DNA of 64,000 nucleotides from Salarchaeum japonicum_A (GTDB taxonomy: Archaea; Halobacteriota; Halobacteria; Halobacteriales; Halobacteriaceae), in contig NZ_JBNAMV010000002.1 of assembly GCF_049705945.1 (NCBI RefSeq), forward strand, positions 1 to 64,000, given 5' to 3'. How positions within the stretch are numbered: position 1 is the stretch's first letter; the number at the start of each line of letters is the position of its first letter. A program made the translations under genes and the position numbers. Of the stretch, positions 9,101-17,689 are shown in pieces. Under the pieces are notes generated by a model. That model searched no databases, had not been told where the DNA came from, and saw only the letters and a list, made by a program, of their open reading frames with translations.

Positions 9101-9623
9101 CGCCGACGTCTTTGGGTGTAAAGATGTCTCCTTCGTCTTTTTCGAAGAGATATGCCTTTGCGTGGAACCGTTCCTGAAGGTACAGCTTTGGCTGGATACG
9201 TCCCTGTTCTAGCCAGTCGATTAGCTTCGTGAAGAACGCTTGATTCTCTGCAGTCGGGTTTTCGTAAAGCAGCTGGTTCGAGTAGTTGTTCGCGGTTTCG
9301 GCACGAATCTCTGTGCGCTCACTCCACTTGACGTTCTGTGACTGTTTGAATTTCGTACCAGTGAGACGGAGGTTCTGATGAGCCTCTATGAGCTCGTCCA
9401 ACCCCTGCTGATCTGGATTCCCTATTAGGACTTGGAGTGTACCACCGTTGTCGAGGAATTCATCCAGCTCTGGACGAAGTCGCTTCAGGCCGCTCATATA
9501 GAGGTACCCGACAGCGATCCGAATCCGATCCACACCGTCGCTTTCGAGTCCTGATTTTAATACCTCGTCAAGGTGGGAGTAGCGCCGATTGTCGATAATA
9601 CCGATAGAATTCTCCTCACTCAT
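6117..9623 (-). CDS. SNF2-type helicase with N-terminal PLD nuclease domain
   Basis: A 1168-residue ATP-dependent DNA translocase fused to a phospholipase-D-type nuclease. The N-terminal part has the HKD motif FHAKAYLFEK near residue 152, followed by GSSNLSLSG near 176. The motor follows: DVVGMGKTFVGLGLLEHF (motif I, about 328), CLVDEAHHF (motif II, about 410), LLTATPYT (motif III), and in the second RecA-like domain FATDVAGEGVNLQ (about 820) and QRIGRVDRLGS (about 850). PLD-SNF2 fusions are typical of defence islands. DISARM uses a SNF2 protein (DrmD) and a separate PLD protein (DrmC); here both activities lie in one chain, with no DrmA or DrmB visible. Together with the upstream methyltransferase it would form a restriction-modification-like system. 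Confidence 0.88.
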   Translation of the reverse strand: MSEENSIGIIDNRRYSHLDEVLKSGLESDGVDRIRIAVGYLYMSGLKRLRPELDEFLDNGGTLQVLIGNPDQQGLDELIEAHQNLRLTGTKFKQSQNVKWSERTEIRAETANNYSNQLLYENPTAENQAFFTKLIDWLEQGRIQPKLYLQERFHAKAYLFEKDEGDIFTPKDVGVVGSSNLSLSGLHSNTELNAPVYNERVTQLKDWFDDLWDDAVEFDADLLDAFEDSWVSNNPGHVSAEDEPPALPDDSLPDDTTETLREVSSGTGLPAPYLVYTKILYELYKETLETAEDYLQSFDVYEDLYEFQQWAVNRGIRIANKYDGVLVSDVVGMGKTFVGLGLLEHFHARNRLRGNKGKMLIISPKHLQPMWERMVNKRYNFNAEVISLGMVSKEDYHETLLEEHDDTTVCLVDEAHHFRNDDTHRYDNLQSFLPTVNQTILLTATPYTKSAWDVYNQIKLFHIEDLTQIPITPPNLYDFTQMAENDETDLSNLLSHVMVRRTRQDIIDQYGEEDEEGNLYLQMGGERRYLPDRHLQTVDYNLHETYSTADGVNDSLYDAIVETLEDLTFARYSLGQEEYLKTGYANQDPYQNLSSMGRSIRGLMKSNLLKRLESSVHAFYTSLNRMLRSYRMFRDLLDEGTVAVGSDVSELINSGEQIDTILDEIDEMVEEGEYAAYQTEAFHLEQLKRDLETDIQLLADLQDTLEPFHQDIQNDYAMDDKVEQLRQLLGNLRIGSHEILQRGDRAEKLIVFTQFTDTVEYLEAAFEQFQDRGLISDDVRFASATSDTSNVESIIQRFAPEANDARDEIDPSEEIDVLFATDVAGEGVNLQDANLVINYDLHWNPLRLIQRIGRVDRLGSGHDDIYALNFLPETELEEELGIVDRVESRVQEISSVLGEDGEILSPEDNVNKSYMEDIYAEEDIEKVEDDVNEIIGSDDLIGPASSLQDLKQEHPDLLSWLDDRDGIRSAMEWDREYDGVVIVYRQGDYTTPYLVTFPSEGGQDLATQEKDTIVETITCPVDEPVASVEAETFDSRYERAVQVARTEFGEDMGKRQQFQREARQGASIDRDYVIDELGEVASSVENTDQQQTLAQFQDIVETVSADQILDEFRDLRNEEVTGEELVAAVREIISRYNLQEKYEERQEWAEEQEEPPHVVAGMYLKGGD

Positions 9624-9727
9624 TATCTGTTCTCGATAATTGATGTTCCCAGTCGTTAGTCGAGACGATCATGTAGTCTATCCATTTCACCGGTCACTAC
9701 TAAAGTCCCCATCTCGGAATTCCAGTT

Positions 9728-10255
9728 TCATATCTCGGTTTCATATATAAACTCTCCAACTAACTGTTCAGCCGCCCTATCGTTCGTAATTCCTGTGACC
9801 GTGTACTTGCCCGTTCGAAATAAGATCAGCAAGCCCCCATGCATATCTGATCTGAAATAAAGGGCTGGATGGTTCTCAGGATGGTGCTCTGTTTTCCCCG
9901 GGAGATCAGAATGTAACTCTTCGAGATCCAATTCGATTCTGAACTCTCCTTTGTAGAGTAGATTCCTAATCTCGAAGTGCTCCTGCTGAACCTCCTCTCC
10001 AAGCACCTTTTCCAATACTTCCGTTACCTTTCTTGCAGCTTCCCGAGCATTCTCAAAGCTGTCTGCCCCAGTGAGGTGATATTCCCCACTATGGAACAAC
10101 ATAATAGTTGCTCCCTTCAACTGCAACTGTAGTCCTGGAGCGATTTCTGGTTCGTACTTAGCTTTAGAAGCACCAATCTGTTCGAAAGCGCTGTGGAGAT
10201 CTATCTCGATGTCAAGAGTACCGCCAGCGACGACATTTACCAGTTCAAGATCCAT
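9728..10255 (-). CDS. Divergent TATA-binding-protein (TBP) fold protein inside a defence operon
   Basis: 175 residues made of two TBP-type repeats and almost nothing else. Repeat 1 (about 3-88) has ELVNVVAGGTLDIEIDL, YEPEIAPGL and LFHSGEYHLTGADS; repeat 2 (about 93-172) has FEIRNLLYKGEFRIELDL, HPENHPAL and LFRTGKYTVTG. These line up with the standard archaeal pattern NVVAS...LDL...YxPEQFPGL...LxFSSGKxVxTGAKS. By this alignment the first intercalating Phe of each repeat is replaced (Ala39 and His129), while the second is kept (Phe54 and Phe146). The gene lies 25 bases after the methyltransferase stop and 104 bases before the helicase start. It could be a regulator of the operon or a DNA-binding subunit of the complex; which is unknown. 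Confidence 0.8.
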   Translation of the reverse strand: MDLELVNVVAGGTLDIEIDLHSAFEQIGASKAKYEPEIAPGLQLQLKGATIMLFHSGEYHLTGADSFENAREAARKVTEVLEKVLGEEVQQEHFEIRNLLYKGEFRIELDLEELHSDLPGKTEHHPENHPALYFRSDMHGGLLILFRTGKYTVTGITNDRAAEQLVGEFIYETEI

Positions 10256-10280
10256 TCGAATTTGCTCAGTTGCCGGGTGA

Positions 10281-13200
10281 TTAGCGCTGGCGATCCCGGT
10301 TCCTGATTTGCTTGATTAACCGCTCGACGCTTTGATATACTTCTTCCCGCTCCTCCTCATTCGCATCCAAGATATCAAACACTACTTCATCCAGTTTACT
10401 ACGGGCTTCTAGATCGAATTCATCATACACTGCTTCAGGTTCGTGCTGATCTAGTTCTTCGAAGGCCTCAATGAGTGCTTCTTCCTCGTCGTTCGAGATG
10501 ACTTCCGGTTCAGGAATCGGGAAAGATTCTAATTCATACACGGCTGTGTCAATCGAACGACCAGACATTTCGCTACTATACAAGACCTTTACCAGTGCAT
10601 ACAAAGTCGAATTCAGAAGGGCAGCAAAGACTTTTGGATGATACTTTTCCTGATCTATGTCGATGCCGTAGAATCTATCCGTGGCATACACAGGTTCATC
10701 TGAATAGTATACTGCGTGTTTTGTATAATGAGTCCGTTGCCAGACGATCTGTGATTTCTTAATATCGGAACCGATGTCGTACCATGGATTCCGGCCCTTA
10801 ATCGTTCGACGAGAGGGATATTCCTGATCTTCACCCCACTCTATGAACTTTTGGAGTCCTTTTGGAAGAGCAGACTTGTCAGTATCATTTATTTTTAGGA
10901 GTTTCCGTTCCAGCCGGTCAGGAGCGATAATCCGTTCGTTGAGATTTCGAGGGCTTTTGACCAAGGGGTGGAGGTATTCATCCCCAATACTATACTCTTC
11001 TATTTTCTGACCATCCGGGAAGTAGAAATCATTAGCACCAGACTTGATTCCGAAGAAGACATCATTAGCCACCTCTACAAGGGGGGTGAATCTATCATGG
11101 TTCCGGCTCATGAGCCGGAAGTACACGTCTGGGGCTTGTAGATAGATCCCCCACTTTGAGTCTTCGGAGTACGAGCCAGAGGAGTAGATTCCCTGTGTTT
11201 CTTCGTCGAAGCTTTCTATACTGGCCTGAGAGCCAGTCACACCAGTATTTTCGCTGTAAACCCTCTCTTCATCGTCCTGAACTTCCAAGCTCCCGCCGCC
11301 GAGCCTCCACAAACTTGACTCTGGCACGGAAACCCGACGTCCATATTGAATTGGCGAATAGTAGAGGGTTTCTTCACCATATTCAATTACTTCAGCTTCT
11401 TCTTGCTCACTGATTAGTGCACTACTGATAGTTTCTGACTGGACGATATTTTCGTAATGTTCCTCAAAGGTTAGGAACTCCGCATCGCCGCTCAGGGACT
11501 GCGTCGATTCCCGATTAGCTAAAGAGATAACCGTATTGACGTCCGCATCCTCAAAGATCGGACCTGCCCGGTTATCAAGCAAGTATTTCAGACTTGAATG
11601 CCGTAGCAGCCCTTCCTGAAGTCGCTTCCCGTAATTCACATCAAGCCATGAATTCGAGGTGATGTACGTGAGAGTCCCCCCTTCTCGGAGGAGATCCAGC
11701 CCCTTGAAGAAGAAATACACGTAAATGTCACTTCGCTTGTAAGGGCTGATGTCGAATGTTTTCTCTACATACTCCACCAGGTCGTTCTTGTACTGTTTCT
11801 TCAACGACGAGACCTCGCTGCTGTCCATCTCATCAAGCCGCTCAGGATGGATTCCCTGATCGATGATGTCCTCTTGACGGACATATGGTGGATTACCGAT
11901 GACGATGTCGAATCCACCCTCGACCATCACGTCGGAGAAATCGATGTCCCACATGAAGAACCCAGCAGCACCGGCTTCGTCAATCGCATTACGAGTATCT
12001 TTGAGCTCTTCAATCCGTTCTTCGACGTCGTCATCGATCTGTTTGTCCTTTGTGTCTCCGAAGAGAGTTTGCTGAGAACCTCCCTTAGAGAGATTGTCGA
12101 TGAGGCCGTTGATGTGGTTTTTGAGAAGCTCCACTTGCTTCTCTTCGATCTCCCGTGTTCGGTCGCCCTCACCTTCGAAATGTTCGCGCTTCAGCTCTTT
12201 CAGCTCCGTGAGGAGGTCACCAGTATCCCCATCAAGTGTTCGCGTGAGTGTGTCCAGGGAGACGAACTCTCCATCGAGCTTCTGAATCAGGCTGTCACCA
12301 ACCTTGAGCTTGAAGGAGAAGTTCGGTAGCACCGGGCGTTGGTCGGGAAGCTGCTCCTCTCCCTCAACAAGCGAAAGCCAGAGTCGGAACTCAGCAACCC
12401 GGACGGCCCAGTCCTTAATATCAACGCCGTACAGGTTCTCGTTGATGATCTGCTCTTTGAGGTGGTAGTCCGGTGTCGTGCCGAGCTTTCGGTAAAGTTC
12501 GGTGACCACTTGCTTCATCCCCACCAGGAACGCACCACTACCACAGGCGGGGTCAACGATACGCAGTTCGTGGAGGATACTCTCCAGTTGCTCTGTTTTC
12601 CCGCTGCTCTCCGCATCCCAGTCCTGTGGCTCACTGAAGATAAACTCGACAATCTGCTGTTTTCCTTCGGCATCGAGATCGTTTGCATGGTCACAGAACT
12701 GCTCGTACAGTGCCATCCGGCACATCAGATCCACCTCAACACGAGGCGTGTAGAAGATCCCAGCTTCGCCGCGTTCCTGCTCAGCAATCAGAGACTCGTA
12801 GATCTTCCCGAGCATCGCGGGATCGACGGCGACGTCGATATCGTAGGGGCTCTCTTCAGTGACGGTGAAGTTGTACTGTTCGAGGAACTCCTTGATCACC
12901 GACTTTAGCGCAGAATCTGATAGGAACGTGTCGCGTCCGTCCTCCTCAGTCGGCTGGAAGAGTCCACCGTTCATGTACGGGAGCTCAGCAATAGCCGTCT
13001 CGACTTCGGAGGGGAGGTCAGCATCGATCTCTCCGCCTTCCGGGCTGTTCATACCCTCAAAGAACAGCGCCGAGAGCCACTTCTCGTGGAACACGTCTTC
13101 CTCGTTGGACTCCTCGTACTGCTGGTGGAACCATCGGACGAAGTCCTTCCGGTCACCAATCCAGCCCTTCTTCTGGAGATAGTAGAAGAACATCAACCGG

Positions 13201-13898
13201 TTTAGCATCGTGTGTGCGTACCGGTCGGCGTCCTCAATCTCCAGTCCCTTACGGCGAAGTTCCTTACTGAGCGTGTCGAAGGCGCTCTTGTAGTTCTCGT
13301 AGAAATCCTCAGTGACGGGCTTAACTCGGAACGCCTCATCGATGCGTTCTGCCAGCCGCCCTTTGCTGGCGTCCATATTCGACAGCGCATTTGCAACGGT
13401 GCGGTGGGTCTCGCCTTCCCCGAGGGTGTACCGGCGCAGAACAGGACGGCCAGTCGTGATGTCGTCCGTGCCTTCCTCGTAGGGTGTGACGAGGTGCCAG
13501 ATGTCCTCGTCAGGGGCGTGGAATACAGTCAGGAAGGAGCCGTCGATGGCCCACCCACTCGTTCGGTCTGAACGAGTGAGGCTCTGGATGGCGTTTCGTT
13601 CGGCTGTCCGGGTCAGCTTCTCCAGTTCGACGTAGATGACACGGAAGTTTCCTGCTTCGGCGAATAGTCGAGCGGCGTTCGCCCGAGCTGTGTTCGGCCA
13701 CTCGTGAACGGGAATATCCTGCCAAGTTGCGTCGCCCAAGGCAGACATTGTCTCTTCGAAGTTGAGAACTTGAACGAAGAGGTCTTGGAAGAACTGGGTA
13801 GCCGCCTCTCCGGTTGAGCGGTAATCTCGTTCAAAATCGTCTAAGGAGAGGTCCTCGTCTAAACGGCGACGAATTTCCTTGGTTTGCTCCTCAGTCAT
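10281..13898 (-). CDS. Eco57I/PglX-like DNA adenine methyltransferase (possible type IIG-like enzyme)
   Basis: Large N6-adenine methyltransferase, 1205 residues from ATG 13898. The SAM-binding motif I IVDPACGSGAFLVGM lies near residue 448, and the catalytic motif IV IGNPPYVRQE near 668. NLYGVDIKDWAVRVAEFRLWLSL follows motif I as in Eco57I-type enzymes. The C-terminal third, with WQRTHYTKHAVYYS and IPEPEV-type stretches, resembles target-recognition regions. An N-terminal region (FRVIYVELEKLTR near residue 70) could be a degenerate nuclease-like domain, but I see no clear catalytic triad. The frame extends 72 codons upstream to 14114; I prefer 13898 because MTEEQTKEIRRRL begins the recognisable domain and the extension would overlap the neighbouring promoter region. 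It is the first gene of the operon and would protect self DNA. Confidence 0.87.
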   Translation of the reverse strand: MTEEQTKEIRRRLDEDLSLDDFERDYRSTGEAATQFFQDLFVQVLNFEETMSALGDATWQDIPVHEWPNTARANAARLFAEAGNFRVIYVELEKLTRTAERNAIQSLTRSDRTSGWAIDGSFLTVFHAPDEDIWHLVTPYEEGTDDITTGRPVLRRYTLGEGETHRTVANALSNMDASKGRLAERIDEAFRVKPVTEDFYENYKSAFDTLSKELRRKGLEIEDADRYAHTMLNRLMFFYYLQKKGWIGDRKDFVRWFHQQYEESNEEDVFHEKWLSALFFEGMNSPEGGEIDADLPSEVETAIAELPYMNGGLFQPTEEDGRDTFLSDSALKSVIKEFLEQYNFTVTEESPYDIDVAVDPAMLGKIYESLIAEQERGEAGIFYTPRVEVDLMCRMALYEQFCDHANDLDAEGKQQIVEFIFSEPQDWDAESSGKTEQLESILHELRIVDPACGSGAFLVGMKQVVTELYRKLGTTPDYHLKEQIINENLYGVDIKDWAVRVAEFRLWLSLVEGEEQLPDQRPVLPNFSFKLKVGDSLIQKLDGEFVSLDTLTRTLDGDTGDLLTELKELKREHFEGEGDRTREIEEKQVELLKNHINGLIDNLSKGGSQQTLFGDTKDKQIDDDVEERIEELKDTRNAIDEAGAAGFFMWDIDFSDVMVEGGFDIVIGNPPYVRQEDIIDQGIHPERLDEMDSSEVSSLKKQYKNDLVEYVEKTFDISPYKRSDIYVYFFFKGLDLLREGGTLTYITSNSWLDVNYGKRLQEGLLRHSSLKYLLDNRAGPIFEDADVNTVISLANRESTQSLSGDAEFLTFEEHYENIVQSETISSALISEQEEAEVIEYGEETLYYSPIQYGRRVSVPESSLWRLGGGSLEVQDDEERVYSENTGVTGSQASIESFDEETQGIYSSGSYSEDSKWGIYLQAPDVYFRLMSRNHDRFTPLVEVANDVFFGIKSGANDFYFPDGQKIEEYSIGDEYLHPLVKSPRNLNERIIAPDRLERKLLKINDTDKSALPKGLQKFIEWGEDQEYPSRRTIKGRNPWYDIGSDIKKSQIVWQRTHYTKHAVYYSDEPVYATDRFYGIDIDQEKYHPKVFAALLNSTLYALVKVLYSSEMSGRSIDTAVYELESFPIPEPEVISNDEEEALIEAFEELDQHEPEAVYDEFDLEARSKLDEVVFDILDANEEEREEVYQSVERLIKQIRNRDRQR

Positions 13899-14120
13899 GG
13901 ATATCGAGTTTAGAGGAGGTGGTTTCTTCGAAGTAAATGGACATACAGCACTATCCTCGGTCACGTGTCTTAAAAGTTGATCAGACTTTCTCGCACGGTC
14001 CACGGAACGACGCTTCTGAACACCTGCTTGCCGAACTGGAAATTGGAGGTGGTAGGAGTCGATAGGATTCTCTCCAAGTCCGTCAGGTGTGATCGTTTTC
14101 AAATTGCCCGTCATCCAAAT

Positions 14121-14393
14121 ATGACCTCAGACCCAGTAGATATTCTCGATGACCTGGCTGACCAGGTCGCCGAGGAATTCGAGGCGTACAGACAGCCGGA
14201 CGAATTCAAAGACGTATCGCTTGTCATCGACAACAACGATCCAGACCGGCCAACGCTGATCGTACACGTCGATAGAGAGGACGCCGATACGCTGGCCGAT
14301 GAGATAGAGGACTTCCTGCAAGAACGGGGTGCTCGAACTCAGCGTGAACGACACTCGGACAAAGATGTCCGGGTGCTAGCGACCGTCGGCTGA
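14121..14393 (+). CDS. Small acidic protein of unknown function
   Basis: 90 residues starting MTSDPVDILDDLADQVAEEF, with a likely helix-strand-strand-helix layout: DVSLVIDNN and TLIVHVDRED are strands and ADTLADEIEDFLQERG is a helix. It diverges from the methyltransferase operon, with 222 bases between the starts, and lies about 100 bases before the AddB-like gene. The reading frame is open back to 13977, but ATG 14121 is the first start giving normal haloarchaeal composition. No motif points to a function. Confidence 0.6.
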   Translation: MTSDPVDILDDLADQVAEEFEAYRQPDEFKDVSLVIDNNDPDRPTLIVHVDREDADTLADEIEDFLQERGARTQRERHSDKDVRVLATVG

Positions 14394-14500
14394 GTTCTCA
14401 GTCCTCTCTGTTTTATTTTGGCCCCTCTCGGTAAGCCACTCCTAAGCTGTCAGTCTCGCCAAGAGTGAAGTGAGACCGATATCTTGGTAGGGAGTGTTCG

Positions 14501-17500
14501 ATGGATTCAACGCTTCTCACCGGTCCGAAACACGCCCGATTGGAACGACGGGCATTTCAGCGGGCTGATGACATCGCCACCGATTCGCTGGGGAGTATTC
14601 TCTATATAACGCGGAACGACGCTCGCCGGAGCATGGTCGAGGATCGCTGGGCCGCGTCCCACGAACCCCTCCGTCTTCGTGCCGAGACGCTCGATGCGGT
14701 CGTTCGGGAGTGGTATGAGGACCTCCACGGTCCGGTTCACCCCCTCTCGGGGCAACTGAACCGCCGGTTGGCGGAGTACGCGCTTGACAGAACGACAGCT
14801 CAAACAGATGGCGCTCTCGCCGGCGAACCGGCCTCGGCCGCTCTCGCGGATTCGTTCAGTAGTCGTTTCTCACTCTTCGATGACGCCGGTGTCGGGACCG
14901 CCGACGCACTGGCGGCGGAGTTCGAGGGCTCAGCCCTCGATGACCGTATCGCGGCAGCTACTGTCGACGCGTACCGCCACTACCAGGACCTCCATGCTGA
15001 CTACGTTGATGAGTGGGTCTGTACCCGAGGAGAGATGTTCGACGCCGTCGCGACGGCGGACCAGTCATTATCGACGCTCTCCCCGGAACTGGATGTCGTC
15101 GTCCTCTCCGGGTATCACGAGTTCCGTCCTGTCGAACGACGCCTCATCGAACGCCTCGTCGACGAACTTCCAATGATCGCGCTGCTGCCGCTCCACCAAG
15201 ATGGCCGAAGCGGAGTCGACGCCGTTGCGGAGGACGCCTTAGAGGTCTACGAAGCACTTGACTTTGAGACAGTAGAACTCGAGCCCGTCGACGAGTCAGG
15301 GCGGGCCTTCGGAACGATCACGGAAGCGCTCTATCGCCCGGACCCCGACACCGTCCCTTCTCCAGACGCTCTGCGATGGCGTGAACTCCCGACGCCCGAG
15401 CGCGAGATTCGCTTCGTCGCTCGCGAGCTCCGGACTGAGTTGGCCAATGGTCGCGACCCCGACGACTTGGCCGTCGTCGTCCCCGGGACCGAGGCCTATT
15501 CGGGGAACGTCGAGGACACGTTCGATACGTTCGACATCCCGCACGTCACGACCGCCGCCTCACAGCTGAACCGGACGTTCACCGGGAGTGTCGTCCACGA
15601 TCTCCTGAACCTCGCCGAACCGGATCCGCGGGCCGAGGACCTCACGTCCCTGTTAGCAAATCCACTGGTTGACGTCGTCGACACCGACCAAGCCAACGCC
15701 GTCACGGCAGCTGCTCGCCGGCGTGACACGGTTTCTGTGTCACCCCTGCTCGATGACGTCGACGGCGAGTCGGCGGCCCTAATCGAGGAGCTGCTGGCCA
15801 CGCTAGAGACGCTCCGAACGGAGGACATCGAGGGCGCAACCGAGACGCTCCGACGACTGTTGGACGACCGGTTCGACCTGGAGGCGGCGACAGAGGACTA
15901 CGCCAGCGGCGCCGAGCAAGCCGTCGAACAGCGAGCCTACGACCTCGTAGACGAGGTCCTCTCCTCGTTCGAGTCGCTGGCGGCGGTCAATAGCGATCTC
16001 TCCCCGTTGGCACTGTTCACCCGTGCCTTCGATGGTGTTCCGATCCGGGTTCCGCAGCGCGCTGCTGGCGGTCACGTCGAAGTGATGGGGTTGCTCGACG
16101 CCCGGATGCGCTCGTTCGAGAAGGTGTTTCTCGTGGGACTGACGAGCGAGCACTTCCCAGTGACACCGGAACGCCCGGCCTTCTTCGAGGAGATGACCGA
16201 CGCCCATCCGCGGTTCGACACCGGCGACGAGCGACTCCGTGGCCGCTATCTCTTCGCGACGCTGCTCGCGAACGTCGATGAACTCACGATCACCACACCA
16301 GAGACGGGCGACGACGAGTCCGCCGTCGTCCGGTCGCCGGTCCTCGACGAACTCCAGCGCGTGACCGGCATCGAACCCGAAGATGGCGTCGACGACCGCG
16401 TAGGCTCCCGCGAAGATCTCCAGCGCCACGTCGCTGCAACGGCCGACCGGCGTGCGGCAGTCAGCCGCGCCGGCGACCGAGGTGACCTCTCACCCGAGCA
16501 GACCAAGCGAACGGATCGGGGACTCCACTGTGCGGACAACAGGGGAACGGCTGGCCTCTCCGAACACGACGGCGTGTTAGAACCCGAGACCGTCGCTGAG
16601 GTCTATCCTCCGTCGGAACGAGAACCCTACAGCGCGAGTCGGATCGAGCGATACGTCGAGTGTGGGTTCAAGTTCTACGCCGAGAAAGTGCTCGGAATCG
16701 AGGATCCCGACGACGTTGAGGTCGTCCCTACGCCCCTCGAAACCGGGTCGTACGTTCACGACGTTCTCGAACGATTTTTCGCGGATCTGCAGGACGAGAC
16801 CGGGGATGGTGTCGATCTCACGGACTTTAACCGGGACGACCTGGCGACGCACCTTCGCGAGATCGCCGTTGAGGAACTCCGGGATGCTGACTTCGAGTAC
16901 GACGGCCTGTTCTACGAACGGTGGAAGGCGGAGCTGTTCGCGGGTCTGGGTGACGGCGTGAGCGCTCCGTACGAGGCTGGGAGCAAACCCCACGACGCAC
17001 CGGAACAGGGGTTGTTCGCTACCTTCCTCGACAACGAACTCTCGCGGGACGGCGCTGACCGCCCACACTTGTTCGAGGCCCCGTTCGGCGAGGGACTTCC
17101 CGACTCGGATGCTGGGCCGTTCACAGTTGAGCGACCGGACGGCTCGACTGTCTCGATTCGGGGATACATCGACCGCGTTGACGTGAGCCAGGGTGGCGAA
17201 CAACCGACGCTCACGCTCTACGACTACAAGACTGGTCGAGCACCGTATATGACGAAGACAACCGGCGGCACGAAGTTTCAACTCCCCATTTATCTGCTTG
17301 CTGCGGCCAACGTCGTCGACGGTGATCTGTTCGAGCAGGGATCGCTTTCAGCGACGTACTATCAGGTGCGACCCCCCAACGACCTCAAGGTTCCACGCGG
17401 CGTCGAATCGAAGTTCGATTCAGAGGCCGAACTCCGCCGGTTCCTGAACGATGTTGTTCCGGAGTGGCTGGCCCAAATCGACGAGGCGATCGGCAACGGT

Positions 17501-17689
17501 CGGTTCCACACGACCCTCCTGTCGGCCCGCGGAGCGAACTGCCGTTACTGTGACTACCGTCGGGCGTGCGATGTCCGCCATCACCGCAAGCGGGAGTTCG
17601 TCGACGAGGTTAACGAGGACGACGCTGCGTACGTTCCGCTCCGTGTTCGCGACGACGAGGACATCGAGACGGTGATGAGCGATGACTGA
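14501..17689 (+). CDS. AddB-like nuclease subunit with iron-sulfur RecB-type domain
   Basis: 1062 residues. The C-terminal third is a RecB-family PD-(D/E)xK nuclease: an entry motif YSASRIERYVECGFKFYAEK near residue 715, a Gly-Ser-x-x-His segment (ETGSYVHDVLERFF), and the catalytic LTLYDYKTG near 905. A Cys in VECG (about 720) together with the three Cys of CRYCDYRRAC (about 1013-1022) reproduces the four-cysteine iron-sulfur staple of AddB nucleases. The N-terminal half looks like a helicase-related scaffold without a clear Walker A, as in AddB. The next gene overlaps its end by eight bases. The pair would process double-strand ends for recombination or degrade linear foreign DNA. Confidence 0.82.
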   Translation: MDSTLLTGPKHARLERRAFQRADDIATDSLGSILYITRNDARRSMVEDRWAASHEPLRLRAETLDAVVREWYEDLHGPVHPLSGQLNRRLAEYALDRTTAQTDGALAGEPASAALADSFSSRFSLFDDAGVGTADALAAEFEGSALDDRIAAATVDAYRHYQDLHADYVDEWVCTRGEMFDAVATADQSLSTLSPELDVVVLSGYHEFRPVERRLIERLVDELPMIALLPLHQDGRSGVDAVAEDALEVYEALDFETVELEPVDESGRAFGTITEALYRPDPDTVPSPDALRWRELPTPEREIRFVARELRTELANGRDPDDLAVVVPGTEAYSGNVEDTFDTFDIPHVTTAASQLNRTFTGSVVHDLLNLAEPDPRAEDLTSLLANPLVDVVDTDQANAVTAAARRRDTVSVSPLLDDVDGESAALIEELLATLETLRTEDIEGATETLRRLLDDRFDLEAATEDYASGAEQAVEQRAYDLVDEVLSSFESLAAVNSDLSPLALFTRAFDGVPIRVPQRAAGGHVEVMGLLDARMRSFEKVFLVGLTSEHFPVTPERPAFFEEMTDAHPRFDTGDERLRGRYLFATLLANVDELTITTPETGDDESAVVRSPVLDELQRVTGIEPEDGVDDRVGSREDLQRHVAATADRRAAVSRAGDRGDLSPEQTKRTDRGLHCADNRGTAGLSEHDGVLEPETVAEVYPPSEREPYSASRIERYVECGFKFYAEKVLGIEDPDDVEVVPTPLETGSYVHDVLERFFADLQDETGDGVDLTDFNRDDLATHLREIAVEELRDADFEYDGLFYERWKAELFAGLGDGVSAPYEAGSKPHDAPEQGLFATFLDNELSRDGADRPHLFEAPFGEGLPDSDAGPFTVERPDGSTVSIRGYIDRVDVSQGGEQPTLTLYDYKTGRAPYMTKTTGGTKFQLPIYLLAAANVVDGDLFEQGSLSATYYQVRPPNDLKVPRGVESKFDSEAELRRFLNDVVPEWLAQIDEAIGNGRFHTTLLSARGANCRYCDYRRACDVRHHRKREFVDEVNEDDAAYVPLRVRDDEDIETVMSDD

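Noticed and set aside
5466..13898. Calling the minus-strand operon DISARM or BREX
   Set aside because: DrmA/DrmB and PglZ/BrxC are not present, and PLD and SNF2 are fused in one protein. Only the general gene types are shared.
13899..14114. Methyltransferase N-terminal extension
   Set aside because: The frame is open to 14114, but the added residues (QKRRSVDRARKS and similar) do not look haloarchaeal and overlap the intergenic promoter region.
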